Origin: Pseudeuparius sepicola | Taxonomy: Eukaryota > Arthropoda > Insecta > Coleoptera > Anthribidae | NCBI GenBank assembly: GCA_963920635.1 | Contig: OY987307.1 | Location: forward strand, 19,421,735-19,485,734 | Direction: 5' to 3' | DNA: 64,000 nucleotides | In this document: positions 22,200 through 33,227 of the stretch, one piece after another | Layout of the letters: each line of letters starts with the position of its first letter | Numbering within the stretch: position 1 is the first letter of the stretch | Translations under genes and position numbers: made by a program | Notes under the pieces: generated by a model | Seen by the model: the letters and a program-made list of their open reading frames with translations, nothing else | Told to the model about the DNA's origin: nothing | The model's database searches: none

Positions 22200-22568
22200 A
22201 CCTGGCTTCGGAAAACCAAAGGCTTGAGTATTGCAGATGGCTATAAATGGTTGAAATAAGGGCGTAATCTTGTAAAGAAATATCGAGATTTTGACCGATT
22301 TTTCCACACAAGCCCATCGAAGGTATGAAAATAATCATCGTCACTAGCCCTAAAAACACAAAAAACATACTATGCATATACTTCTGGGGTACTCCTATAG
22401 TTTGGAGTATTGTGAGGATGAGAATTTTTTCCATATGTTATCCCCAGGGGCCACTCGTAAATTTCCCTTCATTCTACTCAGCATCGATGTACTTTTCAAC
22501 CCTCTTCGAGGCTAGTATATAGGTATGCGAAAATGGAGCAGCTAAATCTGTCACTATCTGACGGTCTT
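22200..22568. mobile_element. Partial copy of foldback family F3
   Basis: Half of the family also seen complete at 23363-23920 and 55616-56516. It contains the GGCTTCGGAAAACCAAAGGC segment, the CACTAGCCC segment, and the right end TCCATATGTTATCCCCAGGG through CTGTCACTATCTGACGGTCT. The dispersed TACTCC...GGAGTA motif sits in its middle (22386-22425). The left terminal half is absent. Confidence 0.7.
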
Positions 22569-23362
22569 AAATATATGAAACTAAATGGCTAACGCGACGC
22601 TCTACTAAACTATAATGCATGCATGCATTATGAGTGGTCGGCCGTCGACGACGGCGACTCTACTCGTCTCTTTTCAGCTTCAGAGCGGGCGCGTATGCTG
22701 TTGCCTCTGTCTCACTTACAATGCATTTATCCTTGTGGATTGCTATAATAACCCGTGAGGTCAATTTAAAATAGGGCCAGGCAGACAGCGGATAGGAATG
22801 AATTAGATATTAGTAACCTTGGCTCCATTATCGGTCTATACTTAGTTACATTTTGTCTAGATACGACGTGTCGCGTGCGCGAACAAAAAAAAAGGCGTCC
22901 AAAAAAGCCATGTTCACAGTCGAAATAATCCGTTTAGGGGAAATGCCGATTCGGCCAAATTCGTTTTTAATTAATGCGTTTGCGGGCGATATTTCAGCGC
23001 GACATTTAAAACGAAAAAATTCAATTAGAAGCGAAAACGCCCCCTGTGCGCGAAATCAATTTGCCAGCACCGCGCCGCTCCCGAATTATTCGCGGTTTCG
23101 TTTCGGCCGTTTTTCCGCTGCGCCGCAACAGATATTTTTGGGCGCTGTGACGGCAAAACATTAGTTCCCCGCATTTCAATCAGATAATTCCATTTGAAAT
23201 GCTAATTAACTCGGATTCGCTATATAGGACCGCTTTGCCACTGTGTTTCGCGTTAAACGCCGATTCCGGGGCGCTTTCACAAAACGAAAAGAATCACACG
23301 TTGGCCGGATTACCCCGCAGTTTGCGGGTTTATCGGCGTAACTACCGGGAATTGTTTTATAT
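22569..23362. other. GC-rich single-copy block between foldback copies
   Basis: Contains a perfect 20-bp palindrome ATAATGCATGCATGCATTAT (22612-22631). A stretch rich in CpG and homeodomain-like AATTAA follows at about 22830-23350. One open frame (22853-23164) has the R/N/K-rich composition of translated non-coding DNA and no recognised family. The block is flanked on both sides by the same foldback family in opposite orientations. It is a candidate regulatory module by composition only. Confidence 0.3.
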
Positions 23363-23920
23363 TAGACAGTGAGATAGCCACAGATTTAGGTGCTCCATTT
23401 TCGCGTACAAGCCTCGAAGAGGGTTGAAAAGTACATCGATGTTGAGTACAGTGAAGGGAAATTTACTTTACGAGTGGCCCCTGGGGATAACATATTACGG
23501 AAAATTGGATTCTCCTGTATAATATACTCGTATATTATGATATGTTAATTTTATGTATAATATATTTTTTTATGTTTATCGGGCTAGTGACGATGTACAT
23601 TTTCATACTTTCGATGGGCTTGTGTGGAAATATCGGTCAAAATCCAGATTTTTCCTTAAAAAATTACTCCCTTAATTAAACCTTTTAGCCACCTGCAGCA
23701 CTCAATAAGCCTTTGGTCTTTCGAAGCCAGGTTCTATTAATTAATAATATAGTGAACACGCGGCTTGCGTGAAAAAATCGGATTTTCCATATGTTATCCC
23801 CAGGGGCCACTAGTAAATTTCCCTTCATTCTACTCTCAACATCGATGTATACATTTCAACCCTTTTCGAGGCTTGTATGCGAAAATGGGGCACCTAAATC
23901 TGTCACTATCTGGAGGTCTA
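23363..23920. mobile_element. Foldback family F3, complete copy
   Basis: About 560 bp. The left arm begins TTAGACAGTGAGATAGCCAC and the right arm ends CTGTCACTATCTGGAGGTCTA; both contain the CCTCGAAGAGGGTTGAAAAG-type segment and GGGGATAACATAT-type segment in inverted orientation. The left tip lacks five bases relative to the right. No coding content. Related to 55616-56516 and 22200-22568. Confidence 0.8.
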
Positions 23921-24420
23921 TTATATGGAATAAGTGAGAATCTCTATACTATGTCAGGTACTATCTTTCTAACATTTTCATTTACAACCTATATTTGACA
24001 AGTTTTTTAAATGAAATCTGTTTTTGACCTTCCACTAACTTCTTAAGCGGTTAAATTTCCTCAAGGCTGCTCGTATGTATATTTACACTACCATTTTGTG
24101 GAGATATTTAGATTAGTGAGAAATTTTGCTGTCATTAACCCCAAGGCTCCATTTTAGTTAGGTACTGTTTTATGTTTTCCCTTTATACTTTGCTGTAAGC
24201 ATTTTATAAATATAAGTCTAAAAACTGTGATTGATAATTAAGTATATTACCTGCTACTAATTTCCATAATTCAGAAATTATTAAATTAAATTACATCATT
24301 CCTGTTCTGCCTTATTTCTTGCGACTAGATATCACTTTTCCATTTCTTGGGTTCTTCTCTAAAAATTTGTCCTAAATTCTTTATAAAATTGCCGTTTTTT
24401 TTCGGTTAAATATCTTCTTT
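23921..24420. other. AT-rich stretch, nothing recognised
   Basis: No coding, repeat or regulatory features that I can support. Confidence 0.4.
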
Positions 24421-25660
24421 TATACAGGGTGTAACTAAACTGATGGTCAAAAATGAAACCACGTATTCTTGGAGTCAAAATAAGGGCACTTCTTCATATA
24501 TTTTTTTCTCCTACGGGCCATAGTTTTTTTTATACAGAGCGTAGAAGTTTGGAGAAAAATACACATATTTCTTAGTATTTCTAGAAGTATACGAAATATT
24601 TTCGTCAAACTTGGCGTGTCACATGAGCGGATGAGTTGTCAAATTTAAGGTTAATATGAAGCTTGTGAGGCCCCCAGTTGCAGAGATACAGGGTGTTATT
24701 AAAATTAATTAGTTCAGAAAAATATGAATACCCTGTATAATCGCATTTTTTAAATTTGTTTTGAATGGTAAATTCAATGGTTAACAAAAAGTATCTCTTA
24801 GTATTTGTTCATATTCGCAGCCGTTTCTTAATTATTTTTAAAAAAACGGCAACGCTGCAATGAGCAATAGTCACTTTAAGAATAAATCTAGCAATCAGTG
24901 GATGTCAATTAAACTTTATTTAACAAAATACAAAAGCAAAAACAATAATAAAAGAAACGAATTGCTATTAGAAAATTAAATTATTAAATGTTCGAAATGA
25001 CCGCCGTTTCTTTCAATACACGCAACTATGCGTTTCCGCATGTTTATTATTGCCATTGGCAAGTCCATAGCAAAAGTGCATATCAGTCAATTCTTCAAAT
25101 GAAAATATAATTTTTCAAAATATTGATACTAAAGTGCAAAGTTGGCAGCCAAATGATTCAAATAATGCCAAGTTTAATTGACATCCACAGGTTGTTAGAT
25201 TTATTCTTAAAATGACTTGTTTATTGCAGCATTGCCGTTCTTTGAAAATAATTAAAAAACGGCTGAGAATATGAAAAAATACTAAGAGATACTTTTTGTT
25301 AACCATTGAATTTACCATTCAAAACAAATTTAAAAAATGCATATGCATATCATATTTTTCTGAACTAATTAATTTTAATAACACCCTGTATCTCCGCAAC
25401 TGGGAGCCTCAGAAGCTTCATGTCAACCTTAAGTTTGACGGCTCATCTGCTCATGTGACGCGCCAAGTTTGAAGAAAATATCTCGTATACTTCTAGAAAT
25501 ACTAAGAAATATGTGTATTTTTCTTCAAACTTCTACGCTCTGTATAAAAAAAAACTATGGCCCATAGGAGAAAAAAAATATATGAAGAAGTGCCCTTATT
25601 TTGACTCCAAGAATAAGTGGTTTCATTTTTGACCATCAGTTTAGTTACACCCTGTATATA
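24421..25660. mobile_element. Foldback element with fossil transposase tail
   Basis: Termini TATACAGGGTGTAACTAAAC and GTTTAGTTACACCCTGTATA. The arms (about 24421-24915 and 25140-25660) mirror each other closely, including GACCATCAGTTT, GAGTCAAAATAAGGGCACTT and AACGGCAACGCTGCAAT-type blocks. The spacer (about 24916-25139) carries on the minus strand a short frame MRKRIVACIERNGGHFEHLI followed by a stop. That is the C-terminal tail pattern of a Tc1/mariner-type transposase. The element therefore looks like an internally deleted, inverted-duplicated derivative of an autonomous transposon. Confidence 0.85.
24990..25077 (-). pseudogene. C-terminal tail of a Tc1/mariner-like transposase
   Basis: The minus-strand frame reads ...LPMAIINMRKRIVACIERN, then GGHFEHLII and a stop. 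The ending R(V/I)xxCIxxNGGHFEHL is a recurrent tail of insect Tc1/mariner (IS630) transposases as I recall them. About 30 codons survive; the catalytic region is gone. It sits in the spacer of the foldback element 24421-25660. Confidence 0.6.
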
Positions 25661-25799
25661 GTGCTCACTTTTTCACCCGGTATAATAGTTCCTTTCTTAC
25701 TAAATCTAGATTTGTAGATTTGCAGATTTCCTCGGGGTCGTTTGGTCCTAATGGCTTTTCTTCACTGCGACCTATGTAGATCTTTTGTGAGTGACCCTA

Positions 25800-26045
25800 C
25801 TCTAATAAATGCCAAGGTCACCTAAGCTTTTAATAAAGCTCAGTATTTTCCTTGGGGCCATGTTGCCAATTTCGTTTGGATTTATATCCATATTTTTGAA
25901 GTGTTTGAGTCTGCTTCGGATTAAGAGGGGACACTCGCAGAGTATATGCTCGCTAGTCTCATCACGTTCGTTGCAGAATCTACATAGTTTTAAGATGATA
26001 TCCTAATGGGCAGTGTCCAGTAAGGAGACCTGTGTCATTCTTGTT
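25800..26045 (-). pseudogene. Non-LTR retrotransposon C-terminal (RNase H tail) fragment
   Basis: The minus-strand frames read NDTGLLTGHCPLGYHLKT, then after a one-base shift LCRFCNERDETSEHILCECP, LLIRSRLKHF and a stop after LGDLGIY. The TGHCxxxxHL...CRxCxxxxETxEHxLCxCP pattern is the zinc-finger-like C-terminus that follows RNase H in I- and R1-like non-LTR retrotransposons. Only this tail is present; the frame is broken between the two parts. No poly-A or target duplication was identified. Confidence 0.75.
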
Positions 26046-26699
26046 ACTAAATCTAACAATAAAAATAGATTACAATGCAAAATTAGGGAGAAAAATATGA
26101 TTCTTTAAAATCTGACACAATTTTTTCCCATTTGGTACAAATTTTATGAATATCATAGCATTTGTATATTGTGGCCGATCCGATGATATTTGAAGTTTGA
26201 CTGAATCATTTCATTTTCATTTCATCACGTATTCGATGATATACTTTTTAGGCGCCAATATGACGTTAAGTTAAAATTTATAGATATATTGTAGATCGTC
26301 TATTTGAATACGTTTTTCTAAATTTGGTTACAAAATTATTGTTTAATTTATGAATCATCACCTACAATAAAGCAAAAGTTAACTTTTTCACTTTCCATAA
26401 TATTTATGATGCGGTAGGTAATGTAAATTTATTTAAAACGAGTTATAAAAATTTCAGCAAAATGACCTCATTCATACAAAATCCAAGACCATGACAGTTT
26501 CTAATTATTGTTGAAAATCGTCGGGCTAATTATGGAGAGTTTCATGGAATCAGGCAACAGAAAAATGTTTTTCCAGGGCAACTTGTTACAGGGCTGCCCG
26601 AAAAATAGGGTTTAAAACTTACAAGGTAAGCCCAAACTGTTTCGGATTTTTTTCCGTTTTCAATTTTACGATCTGTAGGCAAAGGAAAAGCCTTTACTA
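26046..26699. other. AT-rich stretch, nothing recognised
   Basis: No motif, repeat or coding signal that I can support. Confidence 0.4.
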
Positions 26700-27240
26700 A
26701 CAAAGAGGCAGAAGAAAAATATACTTTTTGTGGGTAAAAGAGCACAGAGCTTGGTCTCAGCATCAATGGAACTCAATTATATGGAGTGATGAGGCTAGAT
26801 TTGAAGTTTGTGTTGGTGATAGTCGAAGCCGAGTCATTAGAACTAAAGGAGGAGTGTATCACACGGACTGCCTTGAGAAGAAAGTTAAGTTTCCGTCCTC
26901 CGTGATGATTTGGGGATCCATGTCAGCAAGAGCGGTCGGAAAATTACACTTTGTAGATGGCATCATGAACGCTGATAAATATATACCTACATTAACGTCC
27001 TTCAAACTAATTTGAAACTAAAAAGTGAAGAACTGCGTTTGCAAAATATTGAATGTGTCTTCCAACAAGATGGCGCCTCTTGTCATACGGCTAAAAAAAG
27101 TGAAAGATTGGATGTTAGAAAACAATATTTCACTTTTAAAATGAACCGCTAGTAGTCCAGATATGTCGCTGATTGAAACATTATGGCATATAATGAAGAT
27201 GATTTCCAAATATTAGTAATCGTATCGAGGCAGTAATAAG
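26700..27240 (+). pseudogene. Tc1-like transposase fragment, DDE region
   Basis: The frame at 26728-27015 contains EHRAWSQHQWNSIIWSDEAR, the first catalytic Asp in WSDE, then VMIWGSMSARAVGKLHFVDG. Downstream in shifted frames are QQDGASCHTA (second Asp) and a diverged PDMSLIETLWHI, corresponding to the usual NPIExLW near the third catalytic residue. So the DDE core is represented in order over about 500 bp, broken by frameshifts and stops. The N-terminal HTH part and both terminal repeats are missing. It is a different subfamily from the element at 10206-11799. Confidence 0.85.
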
Positions 27241-27492
27241 TCGAAAACGCAGTGGTAATTTTCTATTTAATTTTTGTCGATTTTCTGTTTATTGGCAATA
27301 TTAGGAATTTCTTTTAAACAAATTCTTTGTTAGTTACCTAGTTTATATATGCCAAAAGTGAATAAACGTTTCCTATATAATTATAGAAAAATGTGTTTAT
27401 TTTAATAAATTTTCCGTTAACACGATAAATTTCTTCAAAAAACATATTTTTATTATACTTTGAACCAACTTCACTGAGACAGGGCTCGTAAT

Positions 27493-27520
27493 ATAAATAT
27501 ATATATATATATATATATGT
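27493..27520. repeat. AT dinucleotide microsatellite
   Basis: An uninterrupted AT run of about 24-28 bp in AT-rich sequence. 27241-27490 and 27521-27770 hold nothing else recognised. Confidence 0.8.
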
Positions 27521-27769
27521 TATGTTTATGGTACCTTAATTACTTGTGTTGGTAACGGAAACACTGACTCATTAAACATTCCTAGGAAGTTTTCGTAATT
27601 TTGAAAGTTACCTTTACTATCTCGCAAAACAATCTGCCAGCGAAATTGATTCTAAAGATGTAATGACAATTTAGCCCGAGGCACTGTCTAATATACTAGA
27701 TGGATTTGCCTAAATTGATTAGTTTTTAAACGCAAATTGAAAAATGTTTTTACCTGGAGCGGGCATTCG

Positions 27770-28460
27770 AAAAATATTTCTGCTTTTATGTCAGCACGTC
27801 GTCGTCGATGACGGAACGAGCCGCGGGGCCGGCAGCCCGCCCAACACCACCGGCCAATTTGTGTCTGCCTCTAAAAAAGAAATTACCCGAAAATAAAAGA
27901 CCACACAAAGGACCCTGTATCGCCAACGATGTGTGTTTTAGCAATTTGCCTAAGCCCGCAGTCGCCCCGAAACTCGGCGTAACCCATCATTAACGCTGGA
28001 AGGCACTTCTCGGGACGGTTTTTGTACGAGGCTAGCCTCGAAAACACTGTACGTGTGGTCTACAGCACCTGTCTCTATTATTACTAGAGATAGGAAGTAA
28101 TAAATCATCGGCTAATAATGTTATGAGAGTTAGTTTAAAAACGGTAATTGCCCGGGGACGAAATTATATTAATTCTCGAAGAGTGGACGTAATCGCTATG
28201 CAAGTGGATGGATGAAATGTCCGCCTTATGAAGTTACTAACGCATGTATAATGGCTGGACGATCCGCGTTGAAGGTAGTGTGCGTTTCGTGAAGGCCTAA
28301 GTTCGTTTTAAATGTCGTTCGGACACGAATGAGGCCCATCAGGATATCAGATGCACCTAATTCTTGTTAAGCCTCGTAAGCTCATGCCCATCAAGGCATA
28401 GAAGGTGGCGCCTGCGGTAATTTTGATCGATCTGCTCAAGAGCCGGCGCACATCATGTGT
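27770..28460. other. GC-rich single-copy block
   Basis: CpG-containing sequence (GTCGTCGTCGATGACGG, CGCGGGGCCGGCAGCCCGCC) with a 14-bp palindrome CGAGGCTAGCCTCG near 28025. There are no transposon signatures and no convincing frame. It resembles the other GC-richer islands in this window and may be regulatory. Confidence 0.3.
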
Positions 28461-28825
28461 TTATTTACACAGATTTGTTAATTCGATCATATTGCCTTTC
28501 TTGGAAAGTTGCATTCTATAAAATGTATCGAATAAACAACGCGCGGCATATTGATATACACGCTGATAGCTCCAAAGGCCTATTAGCACATATAGTACAA
28601 CATTATTATGAATCCTGGAAAATATGCAAAAAGATTAATTTTCAATTTAAAAAACTGATGGGTAAACGAGACCTGACCAAAAATGAGAAATTAAAATATT
28701 TGAACCAATTGTTTCATAAATATTGTCACATTTTTACTTCTCAGAAAAGAATCAAGGGGTACCTTTTGTTCTTTTTTTTTTTAACAAAATTACATACAAA
28801 ATCTGTTTGTACAATAAATAGGTAA
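28457..28825 (+). CDS. Hypothetical reading frame, 122 codons, function unknown
   Basis: An ATG-initiated frame rich in Y, H, K and I, with a run of five F near its end (KGYLLFFFFLTK). It has no Kozak-like context or splice sites that stand out. I recognise no domain. The mid-part (HIDIHADSSKGLLAHIVQHY, ESWKICKKINFQFKKLMGK) is protein-like in composition. It could be a decayed transposon ORF or a chance frame in AT-rich DNA; the second is more likely. Confidence 0.15.
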   Translation: MFIYTDLLIRSYCLSWKVAFYKMYRINNARHIDIHADSSKGLLAHIVQHYYESWKICKKINFQFKKLMGKRDLTKNEKLKYLNQLFHKYCHIFTSQKRIKGYLLFFFFLTKLHTKSVCTINR

Positions 28826-29639
28826 CTTCTTAGTTCAATTAAATATTTTGAGAAACCCAGATGAATTACTAATAAAATTCGTTTTTCAATATACCTACAT
28901 ATTATATCGATAAATTAATGGCATTTACAATGTTTTTCCACGAAGTTTTATTTAGATACGATGCGTTTACAATTAGAAAGTGAATACTCATTAGAACAAA
29001 AGATGTCCATTGTTCCATTTTTACCTGCTTTGCAATTTACTGCAGCCCTTTAATTTTTTCATGTGTATGTTAGATCAAACGGATTTAAGTATGTATGATC
29101 TGTTTTAAGATTTAAGGTGTTACATTGATTTTGCACGAAAATTGTTTAACATCAAATACATTGAAACTTCTAATATTTAAAATTGTACCGTAGAAAAACA
29201 TTGTAAAAGACAGCGCAATGTTTTTACCGTAAAACTGATGAAATTTTTGGAATTGTAAGTACAAAAAAATGTTGAAAAACTCGTTTGTTCGAAAATGTAA
29301 CTATAGTATCTAAGAAAGATCGTGATATGATCTTTGATATTATAGTTAATACCCACTCATCCAAAAGCTTTTTTTGCACGGCAGAGAGAGTAAAAAATTT
29401 TAGTTTCTTCGGATTAAAAGTAACAAAAACAATAGAGACTATGACCAACTACTTACGTACTTTGTTTAATAACATTAATTAAATGAACAGTAACGAAACG
29501 CAGTAGATAAACAAATTAGGATTCTACGGAAAATTCTAAACACATCTGAAGAATGACATTTTTAAGAAATTTGTAGATTCAGAGCTATGAACCGTTAAAA
29601 ATAGTCATTTTGACTACTTTGCAACGTTGTAGAGACAAA

Positions 29640-29795
29640 AGGGGTGCTACCTTAACTTTTCAAGAGCTATCCGGTGGTGTGACTGATGGTTGGTACCAAG
29701 GTACCAACTTTTGGAACCAATTTTGGCGCCATGGTAGCAATTGGTAGGTACCAACTCCATTAGGTAGCCCTTGAAAAGTTCAGATAGAAATGTGA
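29640..29795. repeat. Short imperfect inverted repeat
   Basis: CTTTTCAAGAGCTA near 29658 mirrors TAGCCCTTGAAAAG near 29765. Between them lie several GGTACC- and TTGGTACCAA-like palindromic words. The surrounding 28826-30196 is otherwise AT-rich and unannotated. Confidence 0.5.
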
Positions 29796-29941
29796 AATTC
29801 ATTTTGATCTATCCCAAATTGTTTCCTCGCTACAGCGGTGTAAAGTAGTAAATTGGTATACTGTCAAATTTTTCTTTTCACATTATATCTTGTGAATTTT
29901 TAAATTTTAGTTCTTTCGGTGCAAAGAATAGCGTATGTACA

Positions 29942-29999
29942 ATGGGACTAAAGTGACTCTTAATCCCTCAAATGATTAAAAGAATCACTTTAGTCCCTT
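29942..29999. repeat. Compact hairpin, ~22-bp stem
   Basis: GGGACTAAAGTGACTCTTAA and, 8-10 bases later, its near-exact reverse complement (TTAAAAGAATCACTTTAGTC plus CC). The stem has two small bulges and a short loop. It is too short and isolated for the foldback elements here. It could be a tiny MITE core, a hairpin RNA precursor or chance. Confidence 0.5.
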
Positions 30000-30196
30000 G
30001 GAACATAATATATACTATTATTGAAAAATATACAAAAAACGACCATTAGTTAAAATTATATTAGCATTTTTATTACCCAAAATTTTCAAACCTCTCCCCT
30101 GAAAAGTAGATTTTTGTCAATTACAAATGTTTTTGCGTGCATTTTTGTCATTTTCTTGTTTTATTTATTTTTCCTGCATCCAGAGGCATTTAAATA

Positions 30197-31374
30197 AAAA
30201 AATAATAGTAGGCAGGGATTCATTTTTTTTTAACTTCAGAATGTTCGCGTTTGCTTTTGAACACTCCAGAAATCTATGAAGAGCTGAGCAAAATTCGGAG
30301 ACTAGGAGCCTCGGTTTTGTGAACAATTATTTATCCGCAGCCGCAGCTAATTCATATCAGTAAAATTGCTTCAAGTTATTGTTAAAAAAGTATAGTCACA
30401 ATTCGTTTTAGTCCTACGTTAAAGTAAATTTAGCTCCCCCTGACTTTCGTTGATACCGACTGTGGCGCCCTAGCGACTGTGGCCACTCAGTCTTGTCAAC
30501 ATCTTGAGTCAATTAATGGTACAGGTGTGTGGACCGTGGCGCGTAGAGTTCCGTGATTCGCGAATGAATGAACCTATTAAAGTTCGAGTAAACAGTGATA
30601 GAGTGTTTTAGTTTTGATGCATATTTGCACATATTGTGCTTAGTTTTGAATTTTGTATGCTACTGCAGTCCCCGCAAATACCGTGTATCCTTTTTGGGAA
30701 ACTATGAGTTTCCTATAACCCTACGCACTCCACTATAATTACTGTTGATTGGCGTTGAAGAAACAATCATTGACATTGAAAACTCAATCATGATCATAAA
30801 ACCTAAAAGGCATTGAAAACCTTTTTTTGGAAAGATCCAGTTCAGACCCAAACCAATGGAACCCTGCGAGAGCAATATTCCAGAAATCATACGGGGTAAT
30901 ATATTCCGCCCGATGTGTTCGACGAGAACCTCGCAACACTCGAAATTCGACCGTGCGGCCCGAGGGCCCCGGCCGGGGGCCCAGACTGGAAATTATCGAC
31001 ACACTCCGGCGCGGCGCGCACCTTTGGGAAATCCACCGCCGGAATTGAAGGGGAAACGCGGGACGAGGGCGAGGTAATCGTCTACGGACAAACGCGCCCT
31101 ATGATGTCGTATCGGCCCTGAGGGCCATCAAAGATATGCCTGCGTATCACGCGGGCCGCCGGCGCCTCGAGTATTATTCACGCCTCCTTCACGGGAAATC
31201 GATGGACGGAAACTCCTCTTGAAGTGGTTGCCCCGGATGGGTCGACCGGTTTTTTAGTGGCATCAGATAGATTGGCCGGATTCGGGATTCCAACCCGGGA
31301 TTCACACGTAAGTGTCGATCAATTTTAAATTAGGAACACCCTATGTATTAATTCGCAGCTTGCTATCTAAAAAA
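30197..31374. repeat. Tandem duplication unit 1 (~1.18 kb)
   Basis: The first half (about 30240-30700) belongs to family R2 (see 12053-13207). The second half (about 30700-31340) is GC-rich and CpG-dense. The unit is repeated directly at 31375-32552; the second halves are almost identical, the first halves differ by several indels. Breakpoints fall in an A-rich AAAAAAATAA run. Short frames on both strands recur in both units because the DNA is the same; none looks like a real protein. A GGGAAATCCA word occurs at 31026-31035. Confidence 0.92.
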
Positions 31375-32552
31375 ATAACTAGAGATTCATTTTTTCTTAC
31401 TTAAGAATGTTCGCGTTTGCTTGTGAACACTCCAGAAATCTATGAAGAGCTGCAAAATTCGGAGTGTAGGAGCCTCGGTAGGAGCATTGTTTTTGTGAAT
31501 AGTTATTAAGCCGCAGCTATTTCATATCAGCAAAATTACTTCAAGGTATTGTTAAAAAAGTAGTCACAATTCGTTTTAGTCCTACGTTAAAGTAAATTTA
31601 GCTCCCCCTGACTTTCGTTGATACCGACTGTGGCGCTCTAGCGACTGTGGCGACTCAGTTTTGTCAACGTCTTGAGTCAATTAATGATACAGGTGTGTGG
31701 ACCGTGGCGTGTAGAGCGTTCTGTGATTCGCGAATGAATGAACTTGTATCTATTAAAGTTGAGTAAACAGTGATAGAGTGTTTTAGTTTTGATGTATATT
31801 TGCACATATATTGTGCTTAGTTTTGAGTTTTGTATGCTACTGCAGTCCCCGCAAATACCGTGCATCCGTTTTGGGAAACTATGAGTTTCCTATAACCCTA
31901 CGCACCCCACTATAATTTTACTGTTGATTGGCGTTGAAGAAACAATCATTGACATTGAAAACTCAATCATGATCATAAAACCCAAAAGGCATTGAAAACC
32001 TTTTTTTGGAAAGATCCATTTCAGACCCAAACCAATGGAACCCTGCGAGAGCAATATTCCAGAAATCATACGGGGTAATATATTCCGCCCGATGTGTTCG
32101 ACGAGAACCTCGCAACACTCGAAATTCGACCGTGCGGCCCGAGGGCCCCGGCCGGGGGCCCAGACTGGAAATTATCGACACACTCCGGCGCGGCGCGCAC
32201 CTTTGGGAAATCCACCGCCGGAATTGAAGGGGAAACGCAGGACGAGGGCGAGGTAATCGTCTACGGACAAACGCGCCCTATGATGTCGTATCGGCCCTGA
32301 GGGCCATCAAAGATATGCCTGCGTATCACGCGGGCCGCCGGCGCCTCGAGTATTATTCACGCCTCCTTCACGGGAAATCGATGGACGGAAACTCCTCTTG
32401 AAGTGGTTGCCCCGGATGGGTCGACCGGTTTTTTAGTGGCATCAGATAGATTGGCCGGATTCGGGATTCCAACCCGGGATTCACACGTAAGTGTCGATCA
32501 ATTTTAAACTAGGAACACCCTGTGTATTAATTCGCAGCTTGCTATCTAAAAA
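31375..32552. repeat. Tandem duplication unit 2 (~1.18 kb)
   Basis: Direct repeat of 30197-31374. It differs from unit 1 by an extra TAGGAGCATTG-type insertion in the first half and by only a handful of substitutions in the second half. The duplication is therefore recent, or kept similar by conversion. Its GGGAAATCCA word is at 32205-32214. Confidence 0.92.
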
Positions 32553-32696
32553 ATAGTATATTTCCTATTCTCCATCTTCGCCTAGTGGGTAGACAAATGA
32601 AATAGATGACTCCTTAAACAATCACGTTATTGCAAGTGGGCACCATGCGATATTTTATGTGTGGCGGTTAAATATAATTTACACAATGTCATATAC

Positions 32697-33070
32697 AATG
32701 GTTGCGTTCAATGCGCTCCCAAATCTGCAATCGCTGCCAGCGCTTTACGTCAATGTGCATTGAAAAGTGGTTATAACTGCTTCTTGTATCACCAACTCTG
32801 TGCAGTTGTTTATTATTTTTTGGTCGTCATTATAATAATGAGCCAAAATGGTTAAAAATAGACATAGAATATCAAATTATTTTAAAAACGAAAATAAAAA
32901 ATACCGAAAATAAATACATAAACATAACCTACAAAAAAAATCTGATGACAGACAAGACCAAGTTAAAAATTGTTCGTTCAACGTACCACGGCAGCGATTA
33001 CAGCGGTTTCAAAGGTTGACAGCTAGCGCTACCTAGCGATTACATTCGGCCTGCATTGAACGCAGCCAAT
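32697..33070. mobile_element. ~370-bp MITE, TTGGYTGCGTTCAATGC ends
   Basis: Terminal inverted repeats ATGGTTGCGTTCAATGCGCT and the reverse complement of GCATTGAACGCAGCCAAT, with similarity extending inward through ATCGCT...AGCGCT. The interior is non-coding. No clear target duplication could be read, so the superfamily is uncertain. Confidence 0.7.
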
Positions 33071-33227
33071 ATTAATACTTCCATTAATACAGTGTAAAAT
33101 TAATTTATGTGGCTGTCATTGGCACTATAATATATGACGCAAGTTTCAAAAATTTCCAAAAACGTTCTTGAATTTCGCCGTTTCGTTCATATCTTAAAAT
33201 AATAAGAAGTGCTGATTGGCAGAAGCA

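Noticed and set aside
31270..31310. tRNA B-box-like word on the minus strand (GGGTTGGAATCCCG), also in the second tandem unit
   Set aside because: The T-stem pairing is poor and no other tRNA arms are present; only a 4-bp stem can be drawn.
30784..32300. Open frames of 68-73 codons repeated identically in both tandem units on both strands
   Set aside because: They recur only because the DNA was recently duplicated; the diverged third copy at 34535 does not keep any of them.
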